Source: VGKP01 sp964647695 (GTDB taxonomy: Archaea; Nanobdellota; Nanobdellia; Pacearchaeales; GW2011-AR1). Taken from it: 47,490 bases of DNA. A program made the position numbers and the translations under genes. The notes beneath the pieces are model-generated. The model saw only the letters and a program-made list of their open reading frames with translations. It ran no database searches and was not told the DNA's origin. The stretch spans positions 1 to 47,490 of the forward strand of contig CAZYIS010000005.1 of NCBI GenBank assembly GCA_964647695.1, read 5' to 3'. This document shows positions 13,265 through 21,398 of this stretch, piece after piece. Within the stretch, counting starts at the first letter, position 1. Every line of letters begins with the position of its first letter.

Positions 13265-13761
13265 TTTATCCTGCCTATGGCTCTTGCGATTTTTGTTATG
13301 TTGAGAATTCCATAGTTCTTTTCTGCATCTAGAGTCAGTTTTCCAAGGTATTCTTCGTATTTTGCTCTTTTTTCAGTAGTCATCCAGCTGGCATCTAGAA
13401 GGTTGCTTACTTTGTCATAGAGTTTGTATAATCTTACTTCCTTTGGTTTGCCCCAAATTTCTTGCATTTCTTGTTCGCTTCCTCCTTCGAAGGTCATGTG
13501 ATTTACCAGTTCCAGTATTCTTGATTCTAGATTAGAAGGTAGTGGTTTGTTGGTATCTTCTTTGACATCATGGTAGATAAGAGTTTGGTAACCTTCCATT
13601 CTTGTTTTTTCATCTAGATCAGTCTCGGTAAGAATAGTCATGGCTGACCAGATGGGGTGGATTGAGTAGGGTGTTTTGCCATCCCATTTTCTAAAAGCCT
13701 TGCTTGGTTTTTTAGGATGATTTTGGTGAGCATCTATTGTGAATGAGATTTCTTCTATCAT
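13261..13761 (-). CDS. HD-domain protein, MESH1/SpoT-hydrolase-like, operon gene 2
   Basis: A 166-residue HD-superfamily protein. In order it shows AHQNH (residues 11-15), TPYSIHP with His35, YHDVKEDT with His64-Asp65 and Glu68-Asp69, and YKLYDKVSNLLD near residue 138. This is the layout of the (p)ppGpp hydrolase domain of SpoT and of MESH1: AHxGQ, PYxxHP, LLHDxxEDT, KLADRxxNL. The family removes the 3' pyrophosphate of alarmones or dephosphorylates NADPH; the substrate here is unknown. No synthetase domain is attached. Start and stop overlap its neighbours by 4 bp. Confidence 0.78.
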   Translation of the reverse strand: MIEEISFTIDAHQNHPKKPSKAFRKWDGKTPYSIHPIWSAMTILTETDLDEKTRMEGYQTLIYHDVKEDTNKPLPSNLESRILELVNHMTFEGGSEQEMQEIWGKPKEVRLYKLYDKVSNLLDASWMTTEKRAKYEEYLGKLTLDAEKNYGILNITKIARAIGRIK

Positions 13762-14075
13762 TTTGTTTCTCCTGCAGATTTTTGCTTGACATTTCTGAAG
13801 TAGTTGACCTCTAGATAGTGTACTTTAGTTGCTCCGCCCTTGGCTTGTTCGTAGGGAACTATTTTCATTCCGTTTCCAGAAATCATTATTTCGAAGTATT
13901 CTGCTTTTTCTAGAATTTCTTTGTCAGTGGCGTTTAGGACCGTATTAAGATAATCTTCTTTAGTGTGGATCCAGTTAGGGCCTGTAATTCTTACGCTTAC
14001 TAAGTATTCTATTTTCTTATTTTCTTCCAGGCTTTTGACCTGGTCGTTGCTTAGTTCTTCTAGTGTCTTGTTCAT
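13758..14075 (-). CDS. hypothetical protein, 105 aa, operon gene 1
   Basis: Not recognised. It is a small alpha/beta protein: MNKTLEELSNDQVKSLEENKK helix, YLVSVRITGPNWIH strand, LNTVLNATDKEILEKAEYFEIMISGNGMKIVPYEQAKG, and a final VHYLEVNYF strand. It is the first gene of the four-gene operon. A TATA-like ATATTTAT (minus strand) is centred about 30 nt before its ATG, and the inverted-repeat operator abuts that box. Confidence 0.6.
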   Translation of the reverse strand: MNKTLEELSNDQVKSLEENKKIEYLVSVRITGPNWIHTKEDYLNTVLNATDKEILEKAEYFEIMISGNGMKIVPYEQAKGGATKVHYLEVNYFRNVKQKSAGETK

Positions 14076-14098
14076 GTTAATGAATCGATGAATAATTG

Positions 14099-14135
14099 CT
14101 AGATAAATATTTGTTGTAGATTTTTCTACAACAAA
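14099..14135 (-). promoter_or_regulatory. promoter and inverted-repeat operator of the four-gene operon
   Basis: A perfect 10-bp inverted repeat, TTTGTTGTAG (14110-14119) and CTACAACAAA (14126-14135) with a 6-nt spacer, abuts the minus-strand TATA-like element AATATTTATC near 14105. The left arm plus spacer is identical over 16 bases to the site at 12473 before the TrmB-like gene. A site just upstream of the TATA box suits an activator, but repression is also possible. Confidence 0.65.
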
Positions 14136-14222
14136 AAGCTAAATAGTTTAACTTGAATAAATTTGTATGATTATTAAAATAACTAAATTTAAATATGAAA
14201 CAAGCTAATGATTAATAACAAA

Positions 14223-14702
14223 ATGAAAAGAGATGAACTGAAAGCAAATCCGGAAAAGGCAACTTCAAGAGTGTCAATAAACTCATTTATGATTGGAAGT
14301 TTATTCTTTATCCTAACTCTTATTTTAACACTGGGTCCAGATAAATTTAGTATTTTTATAATATCTCAACTGGTTTTGGCGATTCCACTCTTATTTATTT
14401 CTAGTTTGGCCTATGCTAAGATAAGCTATAGAGCAAAATCTATGACTTTTGATAAATATGGTTGGATAGCTCATACTTTGGGAAATAATATGGTCTTGAA
14501 TGCTTTTGGACTAATGGCTGCAATTTACTTTAGAACTGTAGGAATATTATATTTTGTTCTAGCACTAGTAACCATAATATTGTATTATATCATAGATAGT
14601 AAGCATGATCCTTCACAATCCAGAGAGAATTTGATTAAAGTTATATTCATATTAATTATCTTCGCCGTGGGCGGAATTTATCCATTGTTAAGTTCTTTAT
14701 AA
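14223..14702 (+). CDS. polytopic membrane protein, 159 aa
   Basis: Not recognised. It has about five hydrophobic helices: FMIGSLFFILTLILTL, IFIISQLVLAIPLLFISSLAYA, NMVLNAFGLMAAIYF, ILYFVLALVTIILYYII and LIKVIFILIIFAVGGIYPLL. A short polar N-terminus (KRDELKANPEKATSRVS) comes first. An upstream in-frame ATG at 14208 is only about 16 nt from the TATA-like TTTAAATA at 14188-14195, too close for a transcript start in between, so the ATG at 14223 is preferred. It is divergent from the four-gene operon. Confidence 0.65.
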   Translation: MKRDELKANPEKATSRVSINSFMIGSLFFILTLILTLGPDKFSIFIISQLVLAIPLLFISSLAYAKISYRAKSMTFDKYGWIAHTLGNNMVLNAFGLMAAIYFRTVGILYFVLALVTIILYYIIDSKHDPSQSRENLIKVIFILIIFAVGGIYPLLSSL

Positions 14703-14712
14703 TTATAAATTG

Positions 14713-17700
14713 CTACATTCCGTAGACATACTCATTACAAAATTCACAATTCTTTTCAATTGGACATGGTTTGAAACCAATTTTATAGGCTTCTTGGATT
14801 GCTTTTGCAGTGGTTAGTAACTCTGCACGAACATCGTTAATGTTGAAACCATCTATATATTTGGAAGATGTACAGACTGCATTGCCTTTGCTGTCTATTT
14901 CAAATTCTAAAGGCTTATCTTGTTTAAGCATGTCAAGAATAACCTTTTTTACATCCCCATACTTTTCCTTTGCTGCTAGGGCATAGAATCCAAGTTGCCA
15001 ATTTCTGTCTTTTGGAGAAATGGCTGATTTTCCTGTTTTGTAGTCTACTATTTGAATTCCATCCTCTAGGAAATCAATTCTATCGGCATAACCTATAAAT
15101 TCAATATTTTCTATTTTTAATGGGAGATATTTTTCCGTCTCTGAATGATTATTGTATCTATTCCTATTTCTTTCAAAGAATACTTTTATTAGAGTTTCGG
15201 CTTCTTCGAAAACTACGGATTGCCATTCTTCTTCTAGAATTAATTCTCTGCCCAACTGAAGGAACTCTTCGGCAGTTTTGAAATGTTGATTTACTCCTTT
15301 TTCTAGAACCAGATGGACGAAAGAACCAAGTCGCATGGCTTCCCAGGAGATGGTTTTTCTTTCGGGCATGTTGAATACATAGCGATATTCGAATTCCTTT
15401 TCGCAATCGGAAAATAGCCTTAGAGCGGAAGGAGAGAATTTTTTATGTTCTTTTTCCGATTCTATAACTCTCTCGGATTCAACTATCTTATTTAGAACTT
15501 CATTAAAGTTTTGATAATCCAGAGCCGATGAAAATTTAGGAGGTTCTTTCTTATTTTCTTCTGGCGAAATATATTTTTCTTCACTGTCTATGGAAAATTC
15601 AATGTCTGGATTAGTTTTGAATGAAATTTCATTTAGAAATTGGGAAATAGAAACTTCCTTACTGGAATATTCTTTTGCATAGGTAATGATTAGCTTTTCT
15701 TTAGCTCGAGTAAAAGAAACGTAGGCTAAACGACGCTCTTCCTGTAATTGGTGATGTTTTTCATAGGATTTAACATAGTCTTCGCTTTCTTCTTCATTCA
15801 TGGATTTTATTTCATTCTTTACTTCTGGAAGAAGTTCGGTGGGAATTAGAGAGTTATTGGTGTAGCGTTCAATGGGAAAACGGCCTTGAGAAAAGTTAGT
15901 TATTATTACGGTTTTATATTCTAATCCTTTGGTGGAATGGCTAGTCATCAATCTAACTCCCAATTCTTCCAATTGAGGCGCTTCTATTTCTATTTCTAGA
16001 CTTTCAAGCACATCTAGATAATAAAGGAAATTGGATAGATCAGAATCATAGAGCTCTTCATGTAACTTGGCAATATCATAGAATTTATTTAGGTTCATCA
16101 TTACCTCTTTTTCTTCTATGGTTTTTTGTTCATTGGCCAATCCGGAAATTCGGTAAACTTCTTGGATTAATTCAGAAATAGGTTTATCTATGAATGGCAA
16201 CATAAGTTTTATTTTATCTATAAGAATTTTTGCAGCCATTTTCCCATCTGGACTGAGAGGAAGGGTTTGAAGATTGTTAAAGAGATGCAGAGAGATAATT
16301 TTATCTTTTTCTGCTTCAACAGTTTTAGCATTATTATCTCTTGGAGGTTTGGTAAATTCCTTTATGGTTTTACCTATGGTAATAAGATCGGATTGTTGGA
16401 AATGTAGTTGGTATACTAGATCCCACCAACTCTGTTCGGCACCTTTTTCCTTCTTTCTAAGTTTATTTAATATGTTTAGATAATCTATTACGGTTTTTAC
16501 TGATTTTTGCTTTAGCAAAGATGATTTGGAAAGAGAATGATACTTTATTTCTGCCTGCTCTAGAGCTCGCTTTATTATATTTCCATACTGATGGGCTCTA
16601 AAGAGGATGCAAATCTCTTCCAGTTCCTTTCCAGATTTTTCCTGTTCCTTTATTAATTCTATTACTTTTCTGGCTTCTTCTTTGGCATTCTTCAGTTCAA
16701 AAATAGAAACTTTTTCTCCTTCAATTGAATTAACATTCTCTACAATGAATGATTCTTCTTTATTTTGATAATTATTGGTAATTAATTTGTGGGCAGAACG
16801 CAGAACCGTATTTGGAGAACGATAGGATTTGGCTAGATTGAAAGTATCTTTGTCAGTTACGGAAAAGTATTTTTTGAATAGGGTAAGATTTTCCTTGTAG
16901 GCACCTCTAAATCTATAGATGGATTGGTTGATATCTCCTACAATGGTAATATTATTATTTAATGCTAGTTTGAATAGGAAATCCAGTTGAAGTTTATTGG
17001 TATCTTGGAACTCATCGACAATAATATATTCAAATTCTCTGGATATTTCTGGGTGTTTTTCCAAAAGCTCAAGAGATTTTGTATTGAGATCGGAATAATC
17101 TAGGTAATTTCCTTTTTGTTTTAGTTTTTCATAGGCATTCCAGGAGTTAATGAATTTTTTAATGTCTAAAATTCTTTTTATTCTTTTTATTTCTGCCACC
17201 AGATCTTTTTTGTCCTTACGGTATTGTTTTAGATGAAGAGTTTGCAACTCGAAATTAAGATTTTCAAGTCTTTTGTCCAATTCCACATCCTTATATTTGG
17301 AGATTTCTTTTTCTAAAAATAATTGAAATTCTTCTAGCTTTATTCCCAGATCTTTGGCCGTTCCAATGGTTGAAATGTAACGATGACAATTTAGAGGTAT
17401 AACTTTAAAATTTCTATGGAGAATTACCTTGGCCTGATCCGGATCGAGGATTTTAAACTTTTCAGGAATATTTAATTTGGAACCATATTTTCTTAATAGG
17501 TCTGCAGAAAAAGCGTGGAATGTTTTTATTATGGGTTCCTTTCCTTTTTCCAAAGGTACATTTTTCTGAACCCTGGAATTTATATTGTTGGCTGCTTCGT
17601 TGGAAAAAGTTATGCAAACTATCTTTTCAGGAGAATAAATCTTATGGCTGATAATATGTTTTAGCTTTTCTACGATGGTATAGGTTTTACCCGTTCCGGC

Positions 17701-17754
17701 TCCGGCGAGAATAACACAGGGACCACTTACTTTTTTTATTGCTTCTTCATTCAT
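14713..17754 (-). CDS. UvrD/PcrA-type helicase fused to a RecB-family nuclease
   Basis: A 1013-residue superfamily 1 helicase. Motif I is AGAGTGKT (17-24). Motif II is VDEFQDTN, followed by GDINQSIYRFRGA. Motif V/VI is SHSTKGLEYKTVII, and then SFTRAKEKLIITYA. The last ~250 residues form a PD-(D/E)XK nuclease: GSFVHLVLE, GYADRIDFLEDGIQIVDYKTGK. Its first cysteine (FSDCEKEFEYRY) and the terminal cysteines (CPIEKNCEFC) suit an AddB/Cas4-type iron-sulfur cluster. This is a bacterial-type DNA-end-processing enzyme, likely for recombinational repair. It stands alone, with the aIF2-gamma unit upstream on the same strand. Confidence 0.9.
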   Translation of the reverse strand: MNEEAIKKVSGPCVILAGAGTGKTYTIVEKLKHIISHKIYSPEKIVCITFSNEAANNINSRVQKNVPLEKGKEPIIKTFHAFSADLLRKYGSKLNIPEKFKILDPDQAKVILHRNFKVIPLNCHRYISTIGTAKDLGIKLEEFQLFLEKEISKYKDVELDKRLENLNFELQTLHLKQYRKDKKDLVAEIKRIKRILDIKKFINSWNAYEKLKQKGNYLDYSDLNTKSLELLEKHPEISREFEYIIVDEFQDTNKLQLDFLFKLALNNNITIVGDINQSIYRFRGAYKENLTLFKKYFSVTDKDTFNLAKSYRSPNTVLRSAHKLITNNYQNKEESFIVENVNSIEGEKVSIFELKNAKEEARKVIELIKEQEKSGKELEEICILFRAHQYGNIIKRALEQAEIKYHSLSKSSLLKQKSVKTVIDYLNILNKLRKKEKGAEQSWWDLVYQLHFQQSDLITIGKTIKEFTKPPRDNNAKTVEAEKDKIISLHLFNNLQTLPLSPDGKMAAKILIDKIKLMLPFIDKPISELIQEVYRISGLANEQKTIEEKEVMMNLNKFYDIAKLHEELYDSDLSNFLYYLDVLESLEIEIEAPQLEELGVRLMTSHSTKGLEYKTVIITNFSQGRFPIERYTNNSLIPTELLPEVKNEIKSMNEEESEDYVKSYEKHHQLQEERRLAYVSFTRAKEKLIITYAKEYSSKEVSISQFLNEISFKTNPDIEFSIDSEEKYISPEENKKEPPKFSSALDYQNFNEVLNKIVESERVIESEKEHKKFSPSALRLFSDCEKEFEYRYVFNMPERKTISWEAMRLGSFVHLVLEKGVNQHFKTAEEFLQLGRELILEEEWQSVVFEEAETLIKVFFERNRNRYNNHSETEKYLPLKIENIEFIGYADRIDFLEDGIQIVDYKTGKSAISPKDRNWQLGFYALAAKEKYGDVKKVILDMLKQDKPLEFEIDSKGNAVCTSSKYIDGFNINDVRAELLTTAKAIQEAYKIGFKPCPIEKNCEFCNEYVYGM

Positions 17755-17794
17755 TAAATTTTAGAGATTGAGAATGTTAAAAAGATTGTTATTG

Positions 17795-18121
17795 TTAATA
17801 TCTAAGAGCAGGAAGTTCAAAGGAAGTAATTTTAGCATTTGTTAAACCTGGTGTGGTTTCTACAGCAAAGGCTGATTTTTTTGATCTAAATAATAAACAT
17901 CCTGGGACTTCTCCGACGGGATGATATTTGAAACCCATTAGTTCATAGTGAGCCATAATAACTGCATGGAGATGACTCTGTGATAGTTTTTGAACAGGTA
18001 GCAATAAATCTTCGGAAGGTCGTCTTAATTCTTTTAGATCTATTTCGCTAGGTCTAGGAAGTACTTTTACCCTGAAAGACTCTTCCAAACTCGATTGTAA
18101 ACTTTTCATTGGTAGGACCAT
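17795..18121 (-). CDS. hypothetical protein, 108 aa, coupled to aIF2-gamma
   Basis: Not recognised. It is soluble. Middle residues LLLPVQKLSQSHLHAVIMAHYELMGFKYHP form helices, then GCLLFRSKKSAFAVETTPGLTNAKITSFELPALRY forms strands. Its ATG overlaps the aIF2-gamma stop by one base (TAATG), so it is translated after aIF2-gamma. In other archaea this position often holds a PIN-domain rRNA nuclease; no PIN motif is visible here. An alternative start at Met5 is possible. Confidence 0.6.
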   Translation of the reverse strand: MVLPMKSLQSSLEESFRVKVLPRPSEIDLKELRRPSEDLLLPVQKLSQSHLHAVIMAHYELMGFKYHPVGEVPGCLLFRSKKSAFAVETTPGLTNAKITSFELPALRY

Positions 18122-19320
18122 TACAATACTTCTCCGTAGCCGATTAATCTCCAGTGATTGTTAATATTTCTCGCAATTCCGAAATTATCTCCTTTTTGAG
18201 GAACAATAGGAATCTTTAGAGTAAATTCCATTTCATCTTTGTTTATTCTTTTTACCATTCCTACGGTCATGGAAGTATTTATGCTTAGCATCAGCATTTC
18301 ACTAGGTTTTATGGCTTCTACTTTGGTAGGCATTTGGGAAGTGAAGATTTCGGGGAATAGGGCGTGTTTTACTTTTATGGATGTGGTTATCTCTGGAAGT
18401 TTACCTTTTAATGAAGCGACACATCCTGAAAGAGTATCATTTTTACCAAGAGCCATGTCTAGAGAAGTTTCAATGGACATGCTTCCTCCAGGAGTTAGAG
18501 ATTGAACTTCTTTTGAACCATTGAAAAGTTTTAGTATTTTAGTATTGATGGTTTTGTAACTATATTGGTTAGCTTCTTTTATTACTCTTCCAGGTTTTAT
18601 TTCTATTTCATCTCCAACTTTTAATGTACCTTGTTTCAAAGTGCCGCCAAGAACAGCCCCATTTAATTTTTCAGGAGATTTTCCAGGTTTATTTATATCA
18701 AATGAACGAGCAATTAGAAAAATTGGAGTTCCAGATTCATTTCTTTGGGGAATTGGAACTTCCATTATGGCTCTGTAGATTTCATCAATGTTAACTTCTT
18801 GCTGAGCGGAAATAGGAACGATAGGTGCAGAATCATATTTTCCTTTTAGAAGAGTTTTAATTTCATTATAATTTTTAGTGGCCTGTTCTTTGGTTACCAG
18901 ATCGATTTTATTTTGAATCACGATTAGATTTTTTATTTTCTTAGCCTGTAGAGCCATTAGATGTTCACGAGTTTGAGGTTTTATTCCTTCATTGGCTGCA
19001 ACTACTAAAATTGCAGCATCGATTATTGCAGCTCCAGATAACATGGTAGCCATAAGCATTTCGTGTCCTGGTGAGTCTACAAAAGAAACCTTCCTTACAG
19101 GATTGCCTGAAGTTCTATTGAAATTACCCTTATCTTCATAGATTATTATATCTGCATAGCCTAGTTTTATGGTAATTCCTCTTTTGAGTTCTTCGGAGTG
19201 GGTGTCAGTCCATTTTCCAGATATTTTTTGAAGTAGAGTGGTTTTACCGTGGTCTATATGACCTACTATGCCTACATTTAGAATGTCCAATTCCTTTTCC
19301 GTGTTTGATGCTTTTACCAT
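18121..19320 (-). CDS. eif2g: translation initiation factor aIF2 subunit gamma
   Basis: A 399-residue GTPase. G1 is GHIDHGKT (20-27), switch I is TDTHSEELKRGITIKLGYAD, G3 is DSPGH, and G4 is QNKID. Beta-barrel domains II and III follow (GGTLKQGTLKVGDEIEIKPG; FTLKIPIVPQKGDNFGIARNI). It delivers initiator Met-tRNA to the small subunit. The zinc-knuckle cysteines that normally follow GYAD are absent: the segment reads IIIYEDKGNFNRTSGNPVRKVS. SelB was considered, but the initiation-factor switch I and length fit aIF2-gamma. Confidence 0.94.
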   Translation of the reverse strand: MVKASNTEKELDILNVGIVGHIDHGKTTLLQKISGKWTDTHSEELKRGITIKLGYADIIIYEDKGNFNRTSGNPVRKVSFVDSPGHEMLMATMLSGAAIIDAAILVVAANEGIKPQTREHLMALQAKKIKNLIVIQNKIDLVTKEQATKNYNEIKTLLKGKYDSAPIVPISAQQEVNIDEIYRAIMEVPIPQRNESGTPIFLIARSFDINKPGKSPEKLNGAVLGGTLKQGTLKVGDEIEIKPGRVIKEANQYSYKTINTKILKLFNGSKEVQSLTPGGSMSIETSLDMALGKNDTLSGCVASLKGKLPEITTSIKVKHALFPEIFTSQMPTKVEAIKPSEMLMLSINTSMTVGMVKRINKDEMEFTLKIPIVPQKGDNFGIARNINNHWRLIGYGEVL

Positions 19321-19367
19321 GCTAGAGTTTAGAATGATGCTTTTTTAAAGATATCCTATAGAATAAA

Positions 19368-19565
19368 TTAAGGAAATCTAGGAGGAAAGGGTAAAAGAGG
19401 TCCAGTTAACCATCTAAGTCTTTCCATTTTCTCATCTTGGTTTTCTCCAGTTCTGTCCTTATCAGCTGGACTGATTGGATGCTCAGGTTCAATATTTAGA
19501 TGGTTCAAATAATTTGGAAGAATTTGTTCTTCAAACCTTCCGGTCCTAGGATTATATTTTAGCAT
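19368..19565 (-). CDS. small hypothetical protein, 65 aa
   Basis: Not recognised. It is Pro- and charge-rich (MLKYNPRTGRFEEQILPNYL..., HPISPADKDRTGENQDEK) and ends WLTGPLLPFPPRFP, so it is probably largely disordered. A minus-strand TATA-like TTTAATAT near 19590 lies at the usual distance before the ATG. It lies between ProB-like and aIF2-gamma genes. Confidence 0.45.
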   Translation of the reverse strand: MLKYNPRTGRFEEQILPNYLNHLNIEPEHPISPADKDRTGENQDEKMERLRWLTGPLLPFPPRFP

Positions 19566-19599
19566 AGACTATTCAAAATTAATCGGATATTAAATGTTT

Positions 19600-20355
19600 C
19601 TATAGAATAGGATTAAATCTTGTTTGTTCAATATACCCTTTTATCATCCCAGGTATATCTGATTGGAAATGACCTAGAATAGCAGTTTTTCCAGATTTGC
19701 AAATGGATTCAAGGGCAGTTAGCTTTCCTTGTAGGCCTCCACGACCTTCTTTTACTTCTTTTGATAAATTGTCATAATCCTCTGCGCTAAATGAATCTCC
19801 TAATCTTACTAATTTTTCATTTCTTATTAATCCTCGGTAGGTTATGAGATTAATTGCTAGATCGGCTCCGAGCTCTTTTACGACTAGAGATTGCAGTTCA
19901 TCATTATCGCTGAATTTTATTTCATGGGTTGCCACAGGGTCATTTTCATTTATAATAGGGATTATTTTTCTTTCTAAACAAGTATTATAGCTGTCGGTTA
20001 ATTTTTGGCGAGCAGAATCACTTTCGAAATCCATTTTACCTATTAGGAATTGACCAACGGTAAGACCATATTTTTCAAAAGTTTTTATATATTCTTGCAT
20101 GAGAAGTGGTTGACCTATGGCTGCGAGCATTTGCTTCTCGGGCAATGAAGAAGAAGTCCAATCATTTATTGCTCGTCTTCCGGAAGCTATTGCCCCAGAA
20201 GTAATTATGGACACTTTTTTATTTAAATTTAATAATTCATAACTTGCTCTAGCTAAATTTTCTATGGCTGATTGGTTTACGGAATCATCGGTGGTGATTG
20301 CTTTAGAACCAATTTTTATTACAATACTATTGGATTTGTTTAATAAATTTTCCAT
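19600..20355 (-). CDS. proB: glutamate 5-kinase-like amino acid kinase
   Basis: A 251-residue amino-acid-kinase fold protein. It has VIKIGSKAIT at the N-terminus, IITSGAIASGRRAI, LAAIGQPLLMQEYIKTF, PIINENDPVATHEIKFSDNDELQSLV and EGRGGLQGKLTALESICKSGKTAIL. These are glutamate 5-kinase signatures (first step of proline synthesis). The C-terminal PUA domain of the bacterial enzyme is absent, so the protein is the kinase domain only. No proA or proC lies nearby, so the pathway role is uncertain. It sits between S6e and a small hypothetical gene, where no functional link is obvious. Confidence 0.85.
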   Translation of the reverse strand: MENLLNKSNSIVIKIGSKAITTDDSVNQSAIENLARASYELLNLNKKVSIITSGAIASGRRAINDWTSSSLPEKQMLAAIGQPLLMQEYIKTFEKYGLTVGQFLIGKMDFESDSARQKLTDSYNTCLERKIIPIINENDPVATHEIKFSDNDELQSLVVKELGADLAINLITYRGLIRNEKLVRLGDSFSAEDYDNLSKEVKEGRGGLQGKLTALESICKSGKTAILGHFQSDIPGMIKGYIEQTRFNPIL

Positions 20356-20383
20356 GTTAATAAAAAATAATTAGAATGTTAAA

Positions 20384-20803
20384 TTAGGCAGTCGGAGCAG
20401 GTGCTGGTGCTGCTTTCTTTGCTTTTGGTTGATTTTGTTCTGGGAAAATTTCAGCCAATTTCTTTGCTCCAGATTTTACAACCTTAAGATTAACTTGAGT
20501 TGTGGACAGAGATAAAATTTTTCCTCTCATGGTCTTTCTAAGTCTTATACCTTCTCTAGTATCTCTCATGCCCCAGCCCTTGGTCAATATTTCTTTCTTA
20601 AGACCAATTCCAGCAATGTTTTTAGAATGTGGGAATCCGGCTAAATCAGATGCCCCAGTTATTTCTAGTTCGTAACCAGCTAGATCAGCAGATAATTCTT
20701 TAGCATCAATTACTTCACCTAGAGATTTACCAACTAGGAATTCAGATTCGGTCTGTAGTTTCCATGCTTTTTCTTTATCACTTATATTAAGTTTGAATGG
20801 CAT
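20384..20803 (-). CDS. rps6e: 30S ribosomal protein S6e
   Basis: A 139-residue S6e. It opens MPFKLNISDKEKAWKLQTE, has the conserved ELEITGASDLAGFPHSKNIAGIGLKKEILTKGWGMRDTREGIRLRKTMRGKIL core, and an ISLSTTQVNLKVVK-like strand. An added KAKKAAPAPAPTA tail ends the chain. S6e, aIF2-gamma and aIF5B cluster in many archaea, as here. Confidence 0.94.
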   Translation of the reverse strand: MPFKLNISDKEKAWKLQTESEFLVGKSLGEVIDAKELSADLAGYELEITGASDLAGFPHSKNIAGIGLKKEILTKGWGMRDTREGIRLRKTMRGKILSLSTTQVNLKVVKSGAKKLAEIFPEQNQPKAKKAAPAPAPTA

Positions 20804-20853
20804 AAATGTTCTTAAGAAATAGGGTTTTTAAAGCTATCTCAGTATAATGGACC

Positions 20854-21099
20854 ATGGTAAAAACCCTTTTAGCGATGGTTCTTGCAATACCTATTATTAC
20901 TGGTTGTGATAACCTAACCCAGAGGGACGCGGCGTGGATTTATGATCTAAGAAATTTTCCAAGATACATGGAAGAGGCTAGAAAAGAGAATTTAGCTAAA
21001 ACCAATAGAATTTCAGAGAATGTTAATACAAATGGATTTAAACTTTATTGTACTGAGGGTTTGACTAATAATTATATATTGAATTTTAAAAAGAATTAA
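20854..21099 (+). CDS. small putative lipoprotein, 81 aa
   Basis: It begins MVKTLLAMVLAIPIITGC, a short hydrophobic signal followed by a lipobox-like ITGC at residues 15-18. The mature part (DNLTQRDAAWIYDLRNFPRYMEEARKEN...) is polar with one further cysteine. No family recognised. It is followed by two more small plus-strand frames, lying between S6e and aIF5B genes on the other strand. Confidence 0.45.
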   Translation: MVKTLLAMVLAIPIITGCDNLTQRDAAWIYDLRNFPRYMEEARKENLAKTNRISENVNTNGFKLYCTEGLTNNYILNFKKN

Positions 21100-21123
21100 A
21101 AAGGGACAAAAAGCAGGTTATTT

Positions 21124-21198
21124 ATGGATGAATATGATTTTAGTGTAGATAATATGTTGGGGTCAGTAGAAGGATTTTTTATGAAGACTCGGGATTAA
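21124..21198 (+). CDS. very small ORF, 24 aa
   Basis: MDEYDFSVDNMLGSVEGFF... is 24 residues, ending at TAA. The stop overlaps the ATG of the next frame (TAATG at 21196-21200), an arrangement that suits translational coupling. Evidence is positional only. Confidence 0.25.
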   Translation: MDEYDFSVDNMLGSVEGFFMKTRD

Positions 21199-21398
21199 TG
21201 TGGGCACATCAGAGAATGAAAGAAACAACGGCTAAAATTCATGGACGTTTTGAAAATCTAGGTTACCTAACATTGATAATAGGTTCAATTTTTGTAGGCT
21301 ATAAAGAGTTTAGTAATATGGCTAAGGAAATTAATCATAGACATCAAGGTATAGAAAGTAAGGTTACTCAAACTAATACTAATACTAATAAAAATTAG
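21198..21398 (+). CDS. small single-helix membrane protein, 66 aa
   Basis: One hydrophobic helix (LGYLTLIIGSIFVGYKEF) between a basic N-terminus and a polar tail that ends in repeated Thr-Asn pairs (TQTNTNTNKN). Family not recognised. The ATG at 21198 overlaps the stop of the 24-residue frame. Its end overlaps the convergent aIF5B gene by 4 bp. An alternative start is the Met at 21216. Confidence 0.4.
   Translation: MWAHQRMKETTAKIHGRFENLGYLTLIIGSIFVGYKEFSNMAKEINHRHQGIESKVTQTNTNTNKN

Noticed and set aside
14110..14135. Resemblance of the TTGTAG/CTACAA repeat to a Cas12a-type CRISPR repeat hairpin
   Set aside because: Only two copies exist, 1.6 kb apart, each at a promoter, with no spacer array and no cas gene. 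The hairpin order differs from the Cas12a repeat.
18121..19320. SelB selenocysteine elongation factor
   Set aside because: The switch I sequence TDTHSEELKRGITIKLGYAD and three-domain length are those of aIF2-gamma, and the S6e/aIF5B neighbourhood supports it.
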